Shown one piece after another: positions 48,930 through 59,711 of a DNA stretch of 64,000 nt. Below the pieces are notes generated by a model. The model was given only the letters and a program-made list of their open reading frames with translations, searched no databases and was not told the origin of the DNA. This DNA comes from Calcarisporiella thermophila CBS 279.70. Lineage: Eukaryota > Calcarisporiellomycota. Position numbers and translations under genes: made by a program. The stretch lies in the NCBI RefSeq assembly GCF_041956535.1, contig NW_027192192.1, forward strand, positions 1,119,796-1,183,795. The letters are read 5' to 3'. Within the stretch, counting starts at the first letter, position 1. Each line of letters opens with the position of its first letter.

Positions 48930-49427
48930 GGACGCGAGGACTTGCATCCTGTGGTTTATTTAAACTATATTACATGTGAGGGAGTCTTCTGAACAAGATT
49001 GTTAGGTACAAGAAAACACAGGAAAATGCTTAGAGTTCCGTACTTGAAAGGGTCAGATTAGGTATTTTTTACTTCCTCGAGATCGAAAACTACTGCTTGG
49101 TTATCATCGATCCGGATTAGCAAGTTCTTTCCTCATTCCTACTTTAAATTTTCTTGAGCTTTATTCCTCTGAGGGGGCAAAATCCAAGCCTTTTTTATTT
49201 TCCTCTAAGGACGCGAGAACTTACGTCCTGTGGTTTATTTAATATATATTACAAATGTGAGACATGCTTCCGAACAAGCTTATTAAGTACTAGAAAACAT
49301 GAGGATATAATTTAAAGAGTTCCGTGCTTGGAAATGTCGGATTAGGCGTTCTTTGCTTCCCCGAAATCGAGGACTACCTCTTGGCTGTCATCGATCTAGA
49401 TTAGCGAGCTGACAAAATCCAAGCCTC
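48930..49427 (+). repeat. Tandem direct repeat, ~279-bp period
   Basis: Two diverged units start at about 48930 (GGACGCGAGGACTTGCATCC) and 49209 (GGACGCGAGAACTTACGTCC). They share GTGGTTTATTT, AGAGTTCCGT and TCGATC segments, and both end in CAAAATCCAAGCC. The origin is unknown; LTR-like or satellite-like. Confidence 0.75.
49411..49427. repeat. LINE copy 3 target-site duplication (left)
   Basis: GACAAAATCCAAGCCTC, repeated exactly at 50402-50418 on the other side of the LINE. Confidence 0.9.
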
Positions 49428-50401
49428 TTTTTTTTTGATCAACCTACGGAGACTTTTATTAGTTTCCGTAGCTTACAAGAGTTTAATGATTACAATGAAA
49501 TAAGAAAAGGGGGGAATAAAGGGTAAATTAGATGTATATAGTGATCGGGTATTTGGTGAAAGGTATGAGGTAAAGAGGAGGGGAGGAGGGAAAGAGCGGA
49601 TTGGGAGAGAGGAAGGGTTGCTTCGTCACTCCAGTTTTAGTANNNNNNNNNNNNNNNNNNNNNNNNNNNNNNNNNNNNNNNNNNNNNNNNNNNNNNNNNN
49701 NNNNNNNNNNNNNNNNNNNNNNNNNNNNNNNNNNNNNNNNNNNNNNNNNNNNNNNNNNNNNNNNNNNNNNNNNNNNNNNNNNNNNNNNNNNNNNNNNNNN
49801 NNNNNNNNNNNNNNNNNNNNNNNNNNNNNNNNNNNNNNNNNNNNNNNNNNNNNNNNNNNNNNNNNNNNNNNNNNNNNNNNNNNNNNNNNNNNNNNNNNNN
49901 NNNNNNNNNNNNNNNNNNNNNNNNNNNNNNNNNNNNNNNNNNNNNNNNNNNNNNNNNNNNNNNNNNNNNNNNNNNNNNNNNNNNNNNNNNNNNNNNNNNN
50001 NNNNNNNNNNNNNNNNNNNNNNNNNNNNNNNNNNNNNNNNNNNNNNNNNNNNNNNNNNNNNNNNNNNNNNNNNNNNNNNNNNNNNNNNNNNNNNNNNNNN
50101 NNNNNNNNNNNNNNNNNNNNNNNNNNNNNNNNNNNNNNNNNNNNNNNNNNNNNNNNNNNNNNNNNNNNNNNNNNNNNNNNNNNNNNNNNNNNNNNNNNNN
50201 NNNNNNNNNNNNNNNNNNNNNNNNNNNNNNNNNNNNNNNNNNNNNNNNNNNNNNNNNNNNNNNNNNNNNNNNNNNNNNNNNNNNNNNNNNNNNNNNNNNN
50301 NNNNNNNNNNNNNNNNNNNNNNNNNNNNNNNNNNNNNNNNNNNNNNNNNNNNNNCTCCCTGTCGGGTGGAGTATTCCGGGACGGGCGCGCCAGCCAGGTG
50401 A
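49428..50401 (-). mobile_element. LINE copy 3 (5'-truncated, minus strand, gapped)
   Basis: On the minus strand the element starts in coding sequence related to copy 2: HLAGAPVPEYSTRQG here versus HLAGRPIAEYSTRHG there. It crosses the N gap and ends TTGATC plus an A-run (49428-49440). A perfect 17-bp target-site duplication flanks it. Its 5' edge is 86 bp upstream of tRNA-Pro, pointing away from the tRNA. The middle is unread. Confidence 0.88.
49643..50354. other. Assembly gap (712 N)
   Basis: Unresolved bases inside LINE copy 3. Open frames reported across it would be artefacts. Confidence 0.98.
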
Positions 50402-50418
50402 GACAAAATCCAAGCCTC
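50402..50418. repeat. LINE copy 3 target-site duplication (right)
   Basis: Exact copy of 49411-49427. Confidence 0.9.
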
Positions 50419-50487
50419 CACCCAAACCCTACTGCGCCATAAATTCATATTTTACCAACTTTTCTTGCAACAAGCTTGCAAATGATT

Positions 50488-50559
50488 GGCTCAATGGTCT
50501 AGTAGTATGATTCTCCGTTCGGGTCGGAGAGGTCCCGGGTTCAATTCCCGGTTGAGCCC
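50488..50559 (+). tRNA. tRNA-Pro (anticodon CGG)
   Basis: 72-nt cloverleaf: the acceptor GGCTCAA pairs with TTGAGCC, discriminator C. D arm GGTCTAGTAGTATGATT. Anticodon stem CTCCG/CGGAG with loop TTCGGGT, anticodon CGG. T arm CCGGG TTCAATT CCCGG. No intron. A T7 run at about 50586 can terminate Pol III. Confidence 0.95.
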
Positions 50560-50730
50560 GAAAGTATAACTTTCTATAAACGAAAATTTTTTTAAAAAAA
50601 AAAATAATTTATAAAATAGTAAGACGATATTCCAACATCACAGAAAAGTGCTTAGAGCAAAAAAAATATATATATACAAGCCAAGGAAATAAAATATTGG
50701 TCAATTTTTGGTATCTTTTCGTTCTCTTCT

Positions 50731-51942
50731 TCACCAATTGGGGCCACGATTGGAAGAATAGTGATTCCCGATATTGTCCGCGGAGTTGGTGTGATAGCCC
50801 TCGAAATGTTGATGCGAAAGGTCATGTGGAGGATGCTGAGTGGGATACTGATATTGCTCTTCCAGCATGGCTGCAAATTCACGAGGGTCATAAGTTTGGG
50901 GGTCGTGTGATGTTGGTGGAGTCGTGTATACACCAGCGGGATATTCTAGATTAGGTGTAACATAGCGCTCTGGTCCGTACCCTTCGTCCATTGTGCAATA
51001 ATCCAAGTCCATTTTTTTCTCTGCATCCTGTTCACGTTCTTCCCCCTCAAGCTCATCCACTTCTTCGTGGGCCTCTAGTTCAAAAGTTCCGTTGGATTGC
51101 CCAAACTCCAAGCCAACTCCGTTGGCCGTTTTTGACAGAGTTGGCGCACCAGGCGCGGGTAATGCCACAGCAGAATTAAGATGCACGGAGGCCATACTTT
51201 CTGTGATTTGATTAGAGACCCGAGGGCGTGGAAGATCAAGACCCTCAGAGGAAAAATCCTTCCAGTTTTGCCAGTTGAAAGTTAGACTGTTAATAGGGGG
51301 ACAATGACGTGTATAAGACAAAAGAATGAGGAAAAGGCCCGAGATGAAGTTGAAAATGCCAATGGTAAGGTTGAAGGGGTGTTCTTGCACTACCAAGCAT
51401 CCAAAGCTAAGGTTAAGATAGTCGATCAATTAGTTATATGCTTATTGCACTTCTTTCAATAACCTGAAATAGTCTTACAAAAGAAACAGGAAGCCATGGC
51501 CTCGACGCGTGTGTAGAAAGCGGAAGTACTCTTGAACGAGAGCTGGAGCCTTAACTTCGTTGATCACTAAGAGAAAACAAATAATGCTTCAAGAAAAGAA
51601 AAATGCGAGGTTAGAATACTATAGAGTTAAAATCGGCAAGGTTCCTATTTGATTAGTTGATCAGAGGGCATTCCTCTCGCATAGAGCATGATGCAAAAGA
51701 AGATATCCTACGATCCCCTATAATTTAAAAACAAAATAGAAGACGACGCATTGCGCCTGTTAATCTCCGAATGCAAGATTTCGAACTTACCATACATAGA
51801 TATTCAAAACGATCTGTGCAAAATGACCTGTAACACAATTGATGATGGCAGCAGCAGCGGTGGTAAGAAAGAGGAATACATTCAGAAAATTGAAGAAGAG
51901 CAAAAGTCCATTCTCCAACTTGGTCTTCGACAGCGGCAACAT
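50731..51942 (-). CDS. TVP15-like Golgi membrane protein (COPI-associated family)
   Basis: 311 residues from exons 51942-51791, 51586-51479 and 51406-50731, with phases consistent. Four hydrophobic segments match the COPI_assoc/TVP15 layout: NGLLLFFNFLNVFLFLTTAAA, IVLNIYVCIICFLLVI, the conserved EYFRFLHTRRGHGFLFLFFGCLVV, and LTIGIFNFISGLFLILLSY. These proteins reside in Golgi/late-Golgi vesicles; their exact role is unclear. A ~170-residue hydrophilic tail, acidic then rich in Pro, Tyr and His, extends beyond the usual length of yeast Tvp15. The first acceptor was chosen (CTTGAAG at 51587) because it alone keeps the frame open. Confidence 0.8.
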
Positions 51943-52821
51943 TATACGCGAATAAAAGGTCGGATGGAAAAAAAGGATATTGGTGAGAAAATAAATTGTG
52001 ATGGTTGAAAATGGATGTAAATAATGTGACCCTTTTTTATCAAAGAAAAGTGGATCAGGATGTTTTTCTAATTGAAAAAAAAAAAAGAGCCAAGTTGAAA
52101 CGGGAGGAAAAAAAAAGAAACGCGTTCAGATTATAGCGCGATTTTTCGCGCTTGGAATTTAACAATTTAACCAACCATGTTATTGCATTATCTAAAAAAG
52201 GAACCGTGTTATATGGCATTACTAATGATATTGGCTTTTAGGAGGCTTCTCTTAGGCTCTCTTCGTTTGCCGATTCCGCACATCCAGCCACCATTATGTT
52301 CTTAAGGTGAATAAGTGTCACATCTCTTAAAAACATTCTTTCAAAATCTGTGTGAACAGTTAAGAGAGGCTTATATGAGAGTAAACGATAGAGTTCATTC
52401 TTTTTCTTTTTCAACTGACGTTATGAAATATATAATCGTTGACGAACCCCGATATTATACATTCATTTCAAGATTTTATGTGCACTAATAACCACCTATT
52501 TTGAGAAAATTTGACACAACCAGTTAATAGATTTCAATTAAGTATGAGGTAACTTATAAATAGCAGATACATTTGAAAAGCATAGATCATTTAATAAAAT
52601 ACTCTCCACTTGTCGTAAAATAATAATTAATTAAAGTCTCCGTAGTCAAAAAAAGTGACTTCGAATGAATAATTTGGAATTAGTTCCAATACGCAACAAC
52701 AAATATAAGATATCTGATACTCCAATACAATTATAATTAATTAGGATATATATTTATATTATGCGATATCTGCTCGTCAAGTGTTAGATTCCTTAAAACA
52801 TCAAATTTGGACTTTTACAGC
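51943..52821. other. Intergenic (divergent promoters)
   Basis: AT-rich spacer between the TVP15-like gene and TYR1; no coding or RNA signal. Confidence 0.5.
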
Positions 52822-54673
52822 ATGGATGAAAAAGAATCAATAGAAATTGGTATTATAGGCCTCGGTGATATGGGGCGTCTCTACGCTCAGCGCATCCACA
52901 AGGCAGGATGGAAACGGTTACGATCCAATTATACAAAATTTTATAATGTACAAAGTATTTACTGTTTGTTTTATGTAGTGTGAATGTGTGCGATCTTCCA
53001 GAAAAATACGAACAAATAAGAGAGGAATTTAAAGGTTAATTTCACCTTTTTACCTGATTATGGTAAATCTATAGATTTACCCTGTTTCTACCTATTATAG
53101 GGAGTGGGATTAATGTCCTCCGCGATGGGCACCTCGTGTCACGGCGAAGCGATTATATTATATATTCAGTTGAAGCAGAATACATTGATAAAGTTGTAGC
53201 TGAATTTGGTCCATGTGAGTGTCATACCTGAAGGTGCTCATTTACTCACCAAATGTAAAACTTCTTGGTTTAATAGCTACAAAGGTGGGTGCCATTGTCG
53301 GGGGACAGGTAAGGTTACAATGAATCTGTCAATAAGTGATTTGCAATATTATATCCTTGGTGACTCGTATACCGATTTATTTACTCTTGCCAAATAGACT
53401 TCTGTGAAAGAACCTGAAATTATCGCGTTCGAAAAGTATCTACCGCAAGATGTTCAGATCGTATCATGTCACTCTCTTCATGGACCCACAGTAGATCCCA
53501 AAGGACAGCCTCTTGTAATATCAAATGAATCCTTATAGCATGCTGGTTTGGCTAATTTGAGTGGAGGAATATTAGGTAATGATTAAGCATCGGTCTACTC
53601 AAGAAAAATTCGACCTCGCCTGCCGAGTCCTCTCATGTCTCGAATCCCAATTTGTTTTTCTTTCGTACAAGGAACATGACCGAATAACAGCAGATACCCA
53701 GGCAGTTACCCATGCTGCATTTTTGAGCATGGGAACCGCTTGGATGAATCAAAAGCAATTTCCAGTAAGTTTCTATATCCAAATAATTGTATAGAGCATA
53801 CGATAGAGATCGTAATAATCTACTAGTGGGAAAATCCTCAATATATTGGCGGAATTGAGAATGTTAAAGTAAATGTTACTCTACGGATATATAGTAACAA
53901 ATGGCATGTCTATGCAGGTATTTTACTTTTGCCTTTTCATTAATTCATGCCCGGACTTGATACTTAACTCTGAATATGTTGCCGCAGGACTTGCCATCAT
54001 GAATCCTAGTGCGCGAATCCAAATTCATCAGTATGCGAAATCGGTGGCAGATCTATTTAAGTTAATGATTCAGGAAAAAGAGGACGAATTCGCTTCCCGA
54101 ATTTTGCAAGCTGGCGAGTTTGTATTTGGTCGATCCAATGCAGCAAGGGAGCCAATTCTCCTGTCGGACAAGATGTTGGATCAATATTCACTTTCGGCGG
54201 TACCTAAAGAGAGACGTATGCCAAATTCACATTTATCATTGCTAGCGATGGTAGACTGTTGGCATCAGCTTAAGATCAATCCATATGAGCACATGGTTTG
54301 CCAAACACCATTATTTCGACTCTGGCTGTGAGTTTATCACTGGTTTGCATTCTTCATTATATATGCTCTAGTTTAACCAAAAACTGTTGATTATTACTCA
54401 TTAAGAGGAATCACTGAATATCTCTTCCGCACACCACTTCTTCTCCAAGACTCGATTCAAGCTGCACTTTATTCCAAAGATATTCGTGCCGATGACATGG
54501 AATTCATGACAGCAGCTCGTGGATGGGCTCAATGCGTAGATCTTGGTAACATGGACGGTTATAAGAAGCGATTCGAGCAATCAAGAGAATTTTTTGAGGA
54601 GCGATTCGCAGAGAGCAAAGAAGTAGGAAATTCGTTAATCAAAATGATACTTCAGGGATGTCAGCGTCAGTAG
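52822..54673 (+). CDS. TYR1: Prephenate dehydrogenase (tyrosine biosynthesis)
   Basis: Converts prephenate to 4-hydroxyphenylpyruvate with NAD(P)+. About nine exons from ATG 52822; exon 1 (52822-52916) carries the Rossmann motif GIIGLGDMG. Later exons give KVGAIVGGQ, TSVKEPEI, CHSLHGPTVDPKGQPL, VMIKHRS, ITADTQAVTHAAFLSMGTAW, GLAIMNPSARIQIHQYA and the C-terminal LFRTPLLLQDSIQAALYS. These match fungal Tyr1 proteins (about 430-450 residues). Intron boundaries at 53515-53575 and near 53765-53826 fit in phase. One intron interrupts almost every conserved block, the densest intron pattern in the window after RAD26. Confidence 0.92.
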
Positions 54674-55005
54674 ATTATTTCAATTTATTTGAACATGAAT
54701 CGCCATATATATACTCACTATACAAACCTAAAGGGGGAGGAGAATAAAAGAAAATAGAAATAGATGTGATAGAAATGAATTCAAAAAATTGAATATAAGA
54801 TGAAATTCAAAAAAAAAAAAGATTCCAAGGCAAAGCGAAGGCTAAAAAACAATAAATTATAGGGGATAGAAATAGATAAATATGAAACGGGTGGATTGGA
54901 TAGGGTATATGAAAAATACAAAAGTCAAGTGACTGAGAAAACTTTGTATACAGAAGTTCTTTACAAGTTCACAGTTTGTCAAGAAAAGCGGATGAAAAAA
55001 ACTGC
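54674..55005. other. Intergenic: convergent 3' ends
   Basis: AT-rich 3' flanks of TYR1 and the APSES gene; an A-run near 54810. No gene. Confidence 0.55.
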
Positions 55006-56269
55006 TCATTCCATCCAGACCACCGAAAATTCTCGTCCAGCTACATTAATCGTGCGAGGAAGTTTGGTTTCCTGCCAAGGTCGGAAGGGGCGGCACCCAT
55101 CATCCTGCGAGAGGCGCTGGAGCAAAATCGTGGCGGTGATAGTATCGATGAGATCATTCGATAAATTTACACCTGGATTATTGGTAGGATAAGTAAACGG
55201 TCCTGCAGGGATGAGAGTAACCGGAGACTTGTAGAATGATGAGCCGCTCTTAATGCTGGAGTTATCTTGGGCCTCTTGTAATCCGTTTGAAATTGTTGAT
55301 ATAGAAGAAGAGGGTGAGAATGAGTTGCCCAATGTCATTGGTGAGAGAAGGGGAGATTGTGTGGGTGATAGAGATTGAGAGAGCTTGCGTTGAGAGAATG
55401 AGCTTCGAGAACGCGAAAGTGATTTAAGTGAGGGTGAAGAGTTTTCTTCGTAGTTAAGTAATTGCTCCATGCCACGAGGAGAATTGAGTTTGGAGCGCTT
55501 AGGCGACCTCGAAGAATCATCTTTGAGATTTTGACTGACGGCGCCCTTTCGAAGACTATCATCTTCTTTACCACGGAGATACGACTCGCCGTCGTCTTGT
55601 ACATTCGAGTGGCTGGAGACGGAAGGCTGTTTTTTTCGTTTAGAGTGTACCAGTGTGGTCGTTTTTTGATCATTGAGAACGAGTTTGCCGTATTCTGGCT
55701 GAGAGGGATGTATACACTCGTCAGGAAAATCAGGGCCAAAAAGGGGGATGAGCTCGTAGCGAAGAGAATAGCAGCATCGACTAGCAAGAACACGACACGA
55801 CTCACGAGGAATCCTAAAAAATTGACAGGATGAGTTTATTCGTTTCTTCAGGCGAGCGCCTTTATTTCAACTATGTTACCATGTTCCTTGGATATTTAAT
55901 AATCCTCCTCGAATGCGCTTCACTTGAAGTCTGGGATTAGCGTCTACCATTTTGACAATCTCACTTTTTGCTCTGCCAAGTGCTTTCCAAATACCTGTGA
56001 AATGAATTTCGCCTATTTTTCGACGGTGAAAAAAGTGTTACACGCAATCGTTAGAGCGTAAGGAGATAGCGATTACCTGTCTCTCGATCCCACATAATGA
56101 GATGTTCCCCAATAGTATATTCAAAAACTGGAATAAAACCTCGAGAATCGAGGGATGTCGAATATTTGCTGGTTTTCACGCGAGACACTCTGAGCGATGA
56201 AAGAGAATAGTGTTCAGATGTCATAGTGTATGGACCGTATAATTGATCTCGGGCTGAGTCTCGATGCAT
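55006..56269 (-). CDS. APSES/KilA-N DNA-binding transcription regulator (Xbp1-like)
   Basis: 371 residues from exons 56269-56077, 55994-55880 and 55813-55006, phases consistent. The DNA-binding domain spans all three exons: VFEYTIGEHLIMWDRETG, IWKALGRAKSEIVKMVDANP, VKRIRGGLLNIQGTWIPRES and VLASRCCYSLRYELIPLFG, the APSES/KilA-N helix-turn-helix pattern. The C-terminal half is Ser-rich, with basic KRKK and SPKRSK stretches that could be nuclear signals. APSES factors control morphogenesis and the cell cycle; the Xbp1-like subgroup represses growth genes. The subgroup is judged from the RIRGG...QGTW spacing and is less certain than the fold. Confidence 0.8.
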
Positions 56270-58667
56270 TTTGTTAAACTACTGGTGGCAAAAGTGTGAC
56301 ACCGGGAAAATAGAGAAAAAAATAATGGGCAAAGAGTATGAACTTGTTTAATTGTGAATAACAAAGGCAAATAAAAAAATGTTAGGTGAAAGGTTAAGGC
56401 AATAAAGGGGAGCAAGAGTAATGAGAATAAAATGTGGGTAAGGCAATTGGAATATAAAAATAGAAGTTATCAAAAATGAGGCAAACACAAGAAGCCACCA
56501 CGTAATAAAGCCAAGCTATGGTCCTAAGTGTGAAGTGAAGCGAAAAACCACTGGTCCCTCTCGCAGCACGAAAGAGAAAAACAAAAGAAAAGTGACAGAA
56601 AACAGCGAGAAAATAAAGATAAGTCGAAGAAATTATTCTAAGAAAGTAAGAAAAAGTTAAAAGGGCTGACCAACAGAGAAGCCAATTCCAAGTGCCGAGG
56701 ATTTAAAGTCTTGGAACCTGACAAAGTCTCGGACCGACCATATTTATAAAGTATTGACCCCCTGTTAAGTCACGGATGCAATCAGTATGGCTGTGTTACA
56801 AAAGATAGTTCGGGTCTCTTCGATTGTAGAAATGCGCCAAATAAATATTTCCTTCTTCTCTCTACATCAACGATAGCAGGTCTCTGCGAACCTGCATGCA
56901 TCGGTTTTGTAAAAGGAGCATGATATTTATTTTTCGAGACACAATAATACGATTCTATCGGGCTATTTAAAAGAAATGGGCAGACCAATGGTGTCATCAA
57001 AGCCTTCTGATCATAATTCAAAAGTAATAAAACAAGCTTCGATTGCGCAAATCTTCGATCTTTTACATCGGCAATATATACCAATATGAAAAAAAGTAGC
57101 GTGTGGTGAAGCTCGCAGTTGGCTCATGCTTTCGATTAGTATGCTGGCAAGCACCTACCCGAGCTCTGTTTCTCTTGTGAAATAGAGTGGATATTAGCAA
57201 TATGCACATCATGAAAACGCGTGATGTGGCTTTTGCAGTTACATTAACATAGACCATAAGAAGCATAGTATTGTCTAAATACCCATATCGCTCTAGTTTC
57301 GAAGATGAAGACTCTCCTAGCTAAAACACGAACGACAAGATTCGGGAAGGATCTACCCAAAACAATTTAGTAACCTGGCTTCAATCTCTCGTTTATTAAC
57401 TGACCCATATTAAACTGCATTATGTGAAATGTGGTTTTCTATGGCATTAATATTCAACTCCAGTAGCTTTCCCAATGCAGAATTTGGCATATTATCCCAC
57501 TGATTTAGAGGCAAAGGCTGCAAATCCACAAAAGGATCGGTGTAATTTGAATTGGCATTGCCTGCGATGGCGCTTTTAAGTGATAGCATGGAAACAAAAA
57601 ATGCATTAGGTGAAGCTGCATCAATAAAAATGAATGCAAGTTGTGAAGTTGGAGTATCCTTAGGTGTATTGTGTGCAGTCATCGGCATCACCTGTGACCT
57701 ACAAATTGATCTCTAAGTGGCCAATTGTCTCTGTGGACATTTTGAACGCAGAAGGCTCGCTGCAGAGAATTCAATATAAGTTATACTTAGTTTCTGTACT
57801 AACGTAATTTCCGAATGGAAAATTAAAAAAAGCACGTATTGTAGCAATAAAAAAGAATAGATAATATCTTCGAGACCAAACTTTGAATATTGTATCTATT
57901 TTCAAAGTAGGTCATTCTTAACCTTTGCGAATGATATTTTAGAACAAATTTAGATGAAATAACAAGCCCAATTTGGTCGTATTAGAACTAAAATTTGATA
58001 CAGTGTGAGATCCCATTGGTTTAATTTTTATTACCAGCGCTCGTAATGGATTCTCGGCTGCTACATATTTAAATAGATTAACCGAGAAACACAGAATTGA
58101 GATAATTGCTCTTCTCTTACTAATTGACCGAGACTCCCAGGATTACTAATTGCTATGTTTGCCAAGCCCTTTCTTTCATTTTGGAATGCCATTTATATCA
58201 CCGTGGCGGAGCGACGGTGGCAAACTTGAGTTTAAATCATTTTCATGACGCTAACTTTCGGTGATCCTTTGAATAAGCGTTGTCCAAGCGTATGTATCTT
58301 CTTTTATGGTTATCAAAGCTTGGGCTTAATTTTTCAGGCTGTCGATTTTCTAGCCATCTGTGTTTTGCAAGCAAATTTCTAATTAATCGATTTTAAACTA
58401 GATATTCAATGCGGAGATTTATCTTATAAAATACGTTTGAAAACTAGTCAATATCGAAACGATCTAAAGGAAAAAAATATCGAAAAACTTTCCGAAGAGT
58501 AGATAAATACTCTCAACAAATATTGCAGAATAACAAAACAAAGATTAGTTGAAAATACAATCCTTTTTTGTTGTAGTGTCTGAGAATTACATTCACTTTA
58601 CACTCATAGCTTAGATTGTATACCCCCATTCCTTTCTGATCATCTTTGATTGAAATTTATTGGGAAG
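56270..58667. other. Large intergenic region
   Basis: 2.4 kb between divergent genes, with long AT-rich stretches. A 93-codon frame at 57691-57410 (minus) has plausible composition but no motif or splice partner. No RNA gene is recognised. Confidence 0.45.
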
Positions 58668-59414
58668 ATGCCTTTAACCATTAAAGCATTATGTTTTGCG
58701 ATCCTATGTTTGATGTTCAGCTTGGTATCGCAGGCTTCACCAGTCCCAGATACATTACCTTCCTTTGGCTTTTCAGCATCACCCTTTCCTCCTTTCCGGG
58801 CATCAGCTCCTCAAATTATCAACGGACAACTACAGCCGGACAGCAAGAGCCAACCTAATGCCAATTTTAACTTTGCAACTCCCCTTATACCTCAAGGTCC
58901 CATTATGAATGCTCAGGCGGGTCCCTATGGGATGGCGATTCAACGCACTGTAGTGGATCCTATCAAGGAAAACGCACCCTCAGCCGGGGCAAATGGGTAC
59001 AGTCCTCTCAGAGAAGTGGTTTGGCCCCAAACGATACAGCCAAACTCGCAGCAACCACCACAGCAGAGTGGAAATGGTTTCTTCCCATCAATATTTGGTG
59101 CATCTGGGGCTTCTTCCAAGCTCATTAATCAGCAGAGTCTAGGGCAACCTGTTTCTGGGCAGCAGTCGCAGACTCAGCAACAACAACAGCAGCAACCTCC
59201 TCTACAAAAACAATTACTAGCTCTCGATCGAATGCCAGTACAGATAAGTTCTCAACAGGGCTCTACACAAGACAGCACTGCTAACCCGCTGGGTGTTTCC
59301 GCAGCCTCACTTGCCTCACCCGACGCCTCACCTGCCGTTATGTCAGGTGCCTCATCAATAGCACAGGTGGCTAGTATAAGTGGGTCTTTGGTTGTAATGG
59401 GCTTGTTGCTATAG
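58668..59414 (+). CDS. Secreted Gln/Pro-rich protein, likely GPI-anchored
   Basis: 248 residues. The ATG at 58668 gives a signal peptide (LCFAILCLMFSLVSQA, then SPVPD). The middle is low-complexity and rich in Pro, Gln, Ser and Asn, with a short poly-Gln run (CAA/CAG codons near 59175). The end (MSGASSIAQVASISGSLVVMGLLL) has small residues followed by a hydrophobic tail, as in GPI-attachment signals. No conserved domain is recognised. Probably a cell-wall or surface protein; function unknown. Confidence 0.65.
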   Translation: MPLTIKALCFAILCLMFSLVSQASPVPDTLPSFGFSASPFPPFRASAPQIINGQLQPDSKSQPNANFNFATPLIPQGPIMNAQAGPYGMAIQRTVVDPIKENAPSAGANGYSPLREVVWPQTIQPNSQQPPQQSGNGFFPSIFGASGASSKLINQQSLGQPVSGQQSQTQQQQQQQPPLQKQLLALDRMPVQISSQQGSTQDSTANPLGVSAASLASPDASPAVMSGASSIAQVASISGSLVVMGLLL

Positions 59415-59711
59415 ATGTTTGTCTAGATTATCGCCCGGCAGGGACTATTTAGATTGTCATTTCCGTGGGATGTCATCCCTTCGGAAAATTAATATTTCTA
59501 AAACAATTACCCGGAATTGAGCCAATTCAGAGCTTTGCATTCATTTTGCTGGCAAATTTGAATAAAACTAAATTCCGTTCATTCCCTCTCATTCCGAAAC
59601 AGCCAGCGGCTACCAGCAATATAAAATTCCTCGCTCCCCCTTTCTTTAGTAATTCGTTTCCTCTCCCCCTTTGTTCGTGAAAATTAGAGAAGCCTATCAT
59701 AACAGCCGAGT

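Noticed and set aside
49528-50448. Long frames on both strands across the second N gap
   Set aside because: Artefacts of translating N; only the LINE-like end residues are informative.
57410-57691. 93-codon minus-strand frame (PTSQLAFIFIDAASPNAFF...) as a gene
   Set aside because: Composition is plausible, but there is no motif, no acceptable splice partner and no promoter signal; a chance frame in a 2.4-kb spacer is likely.
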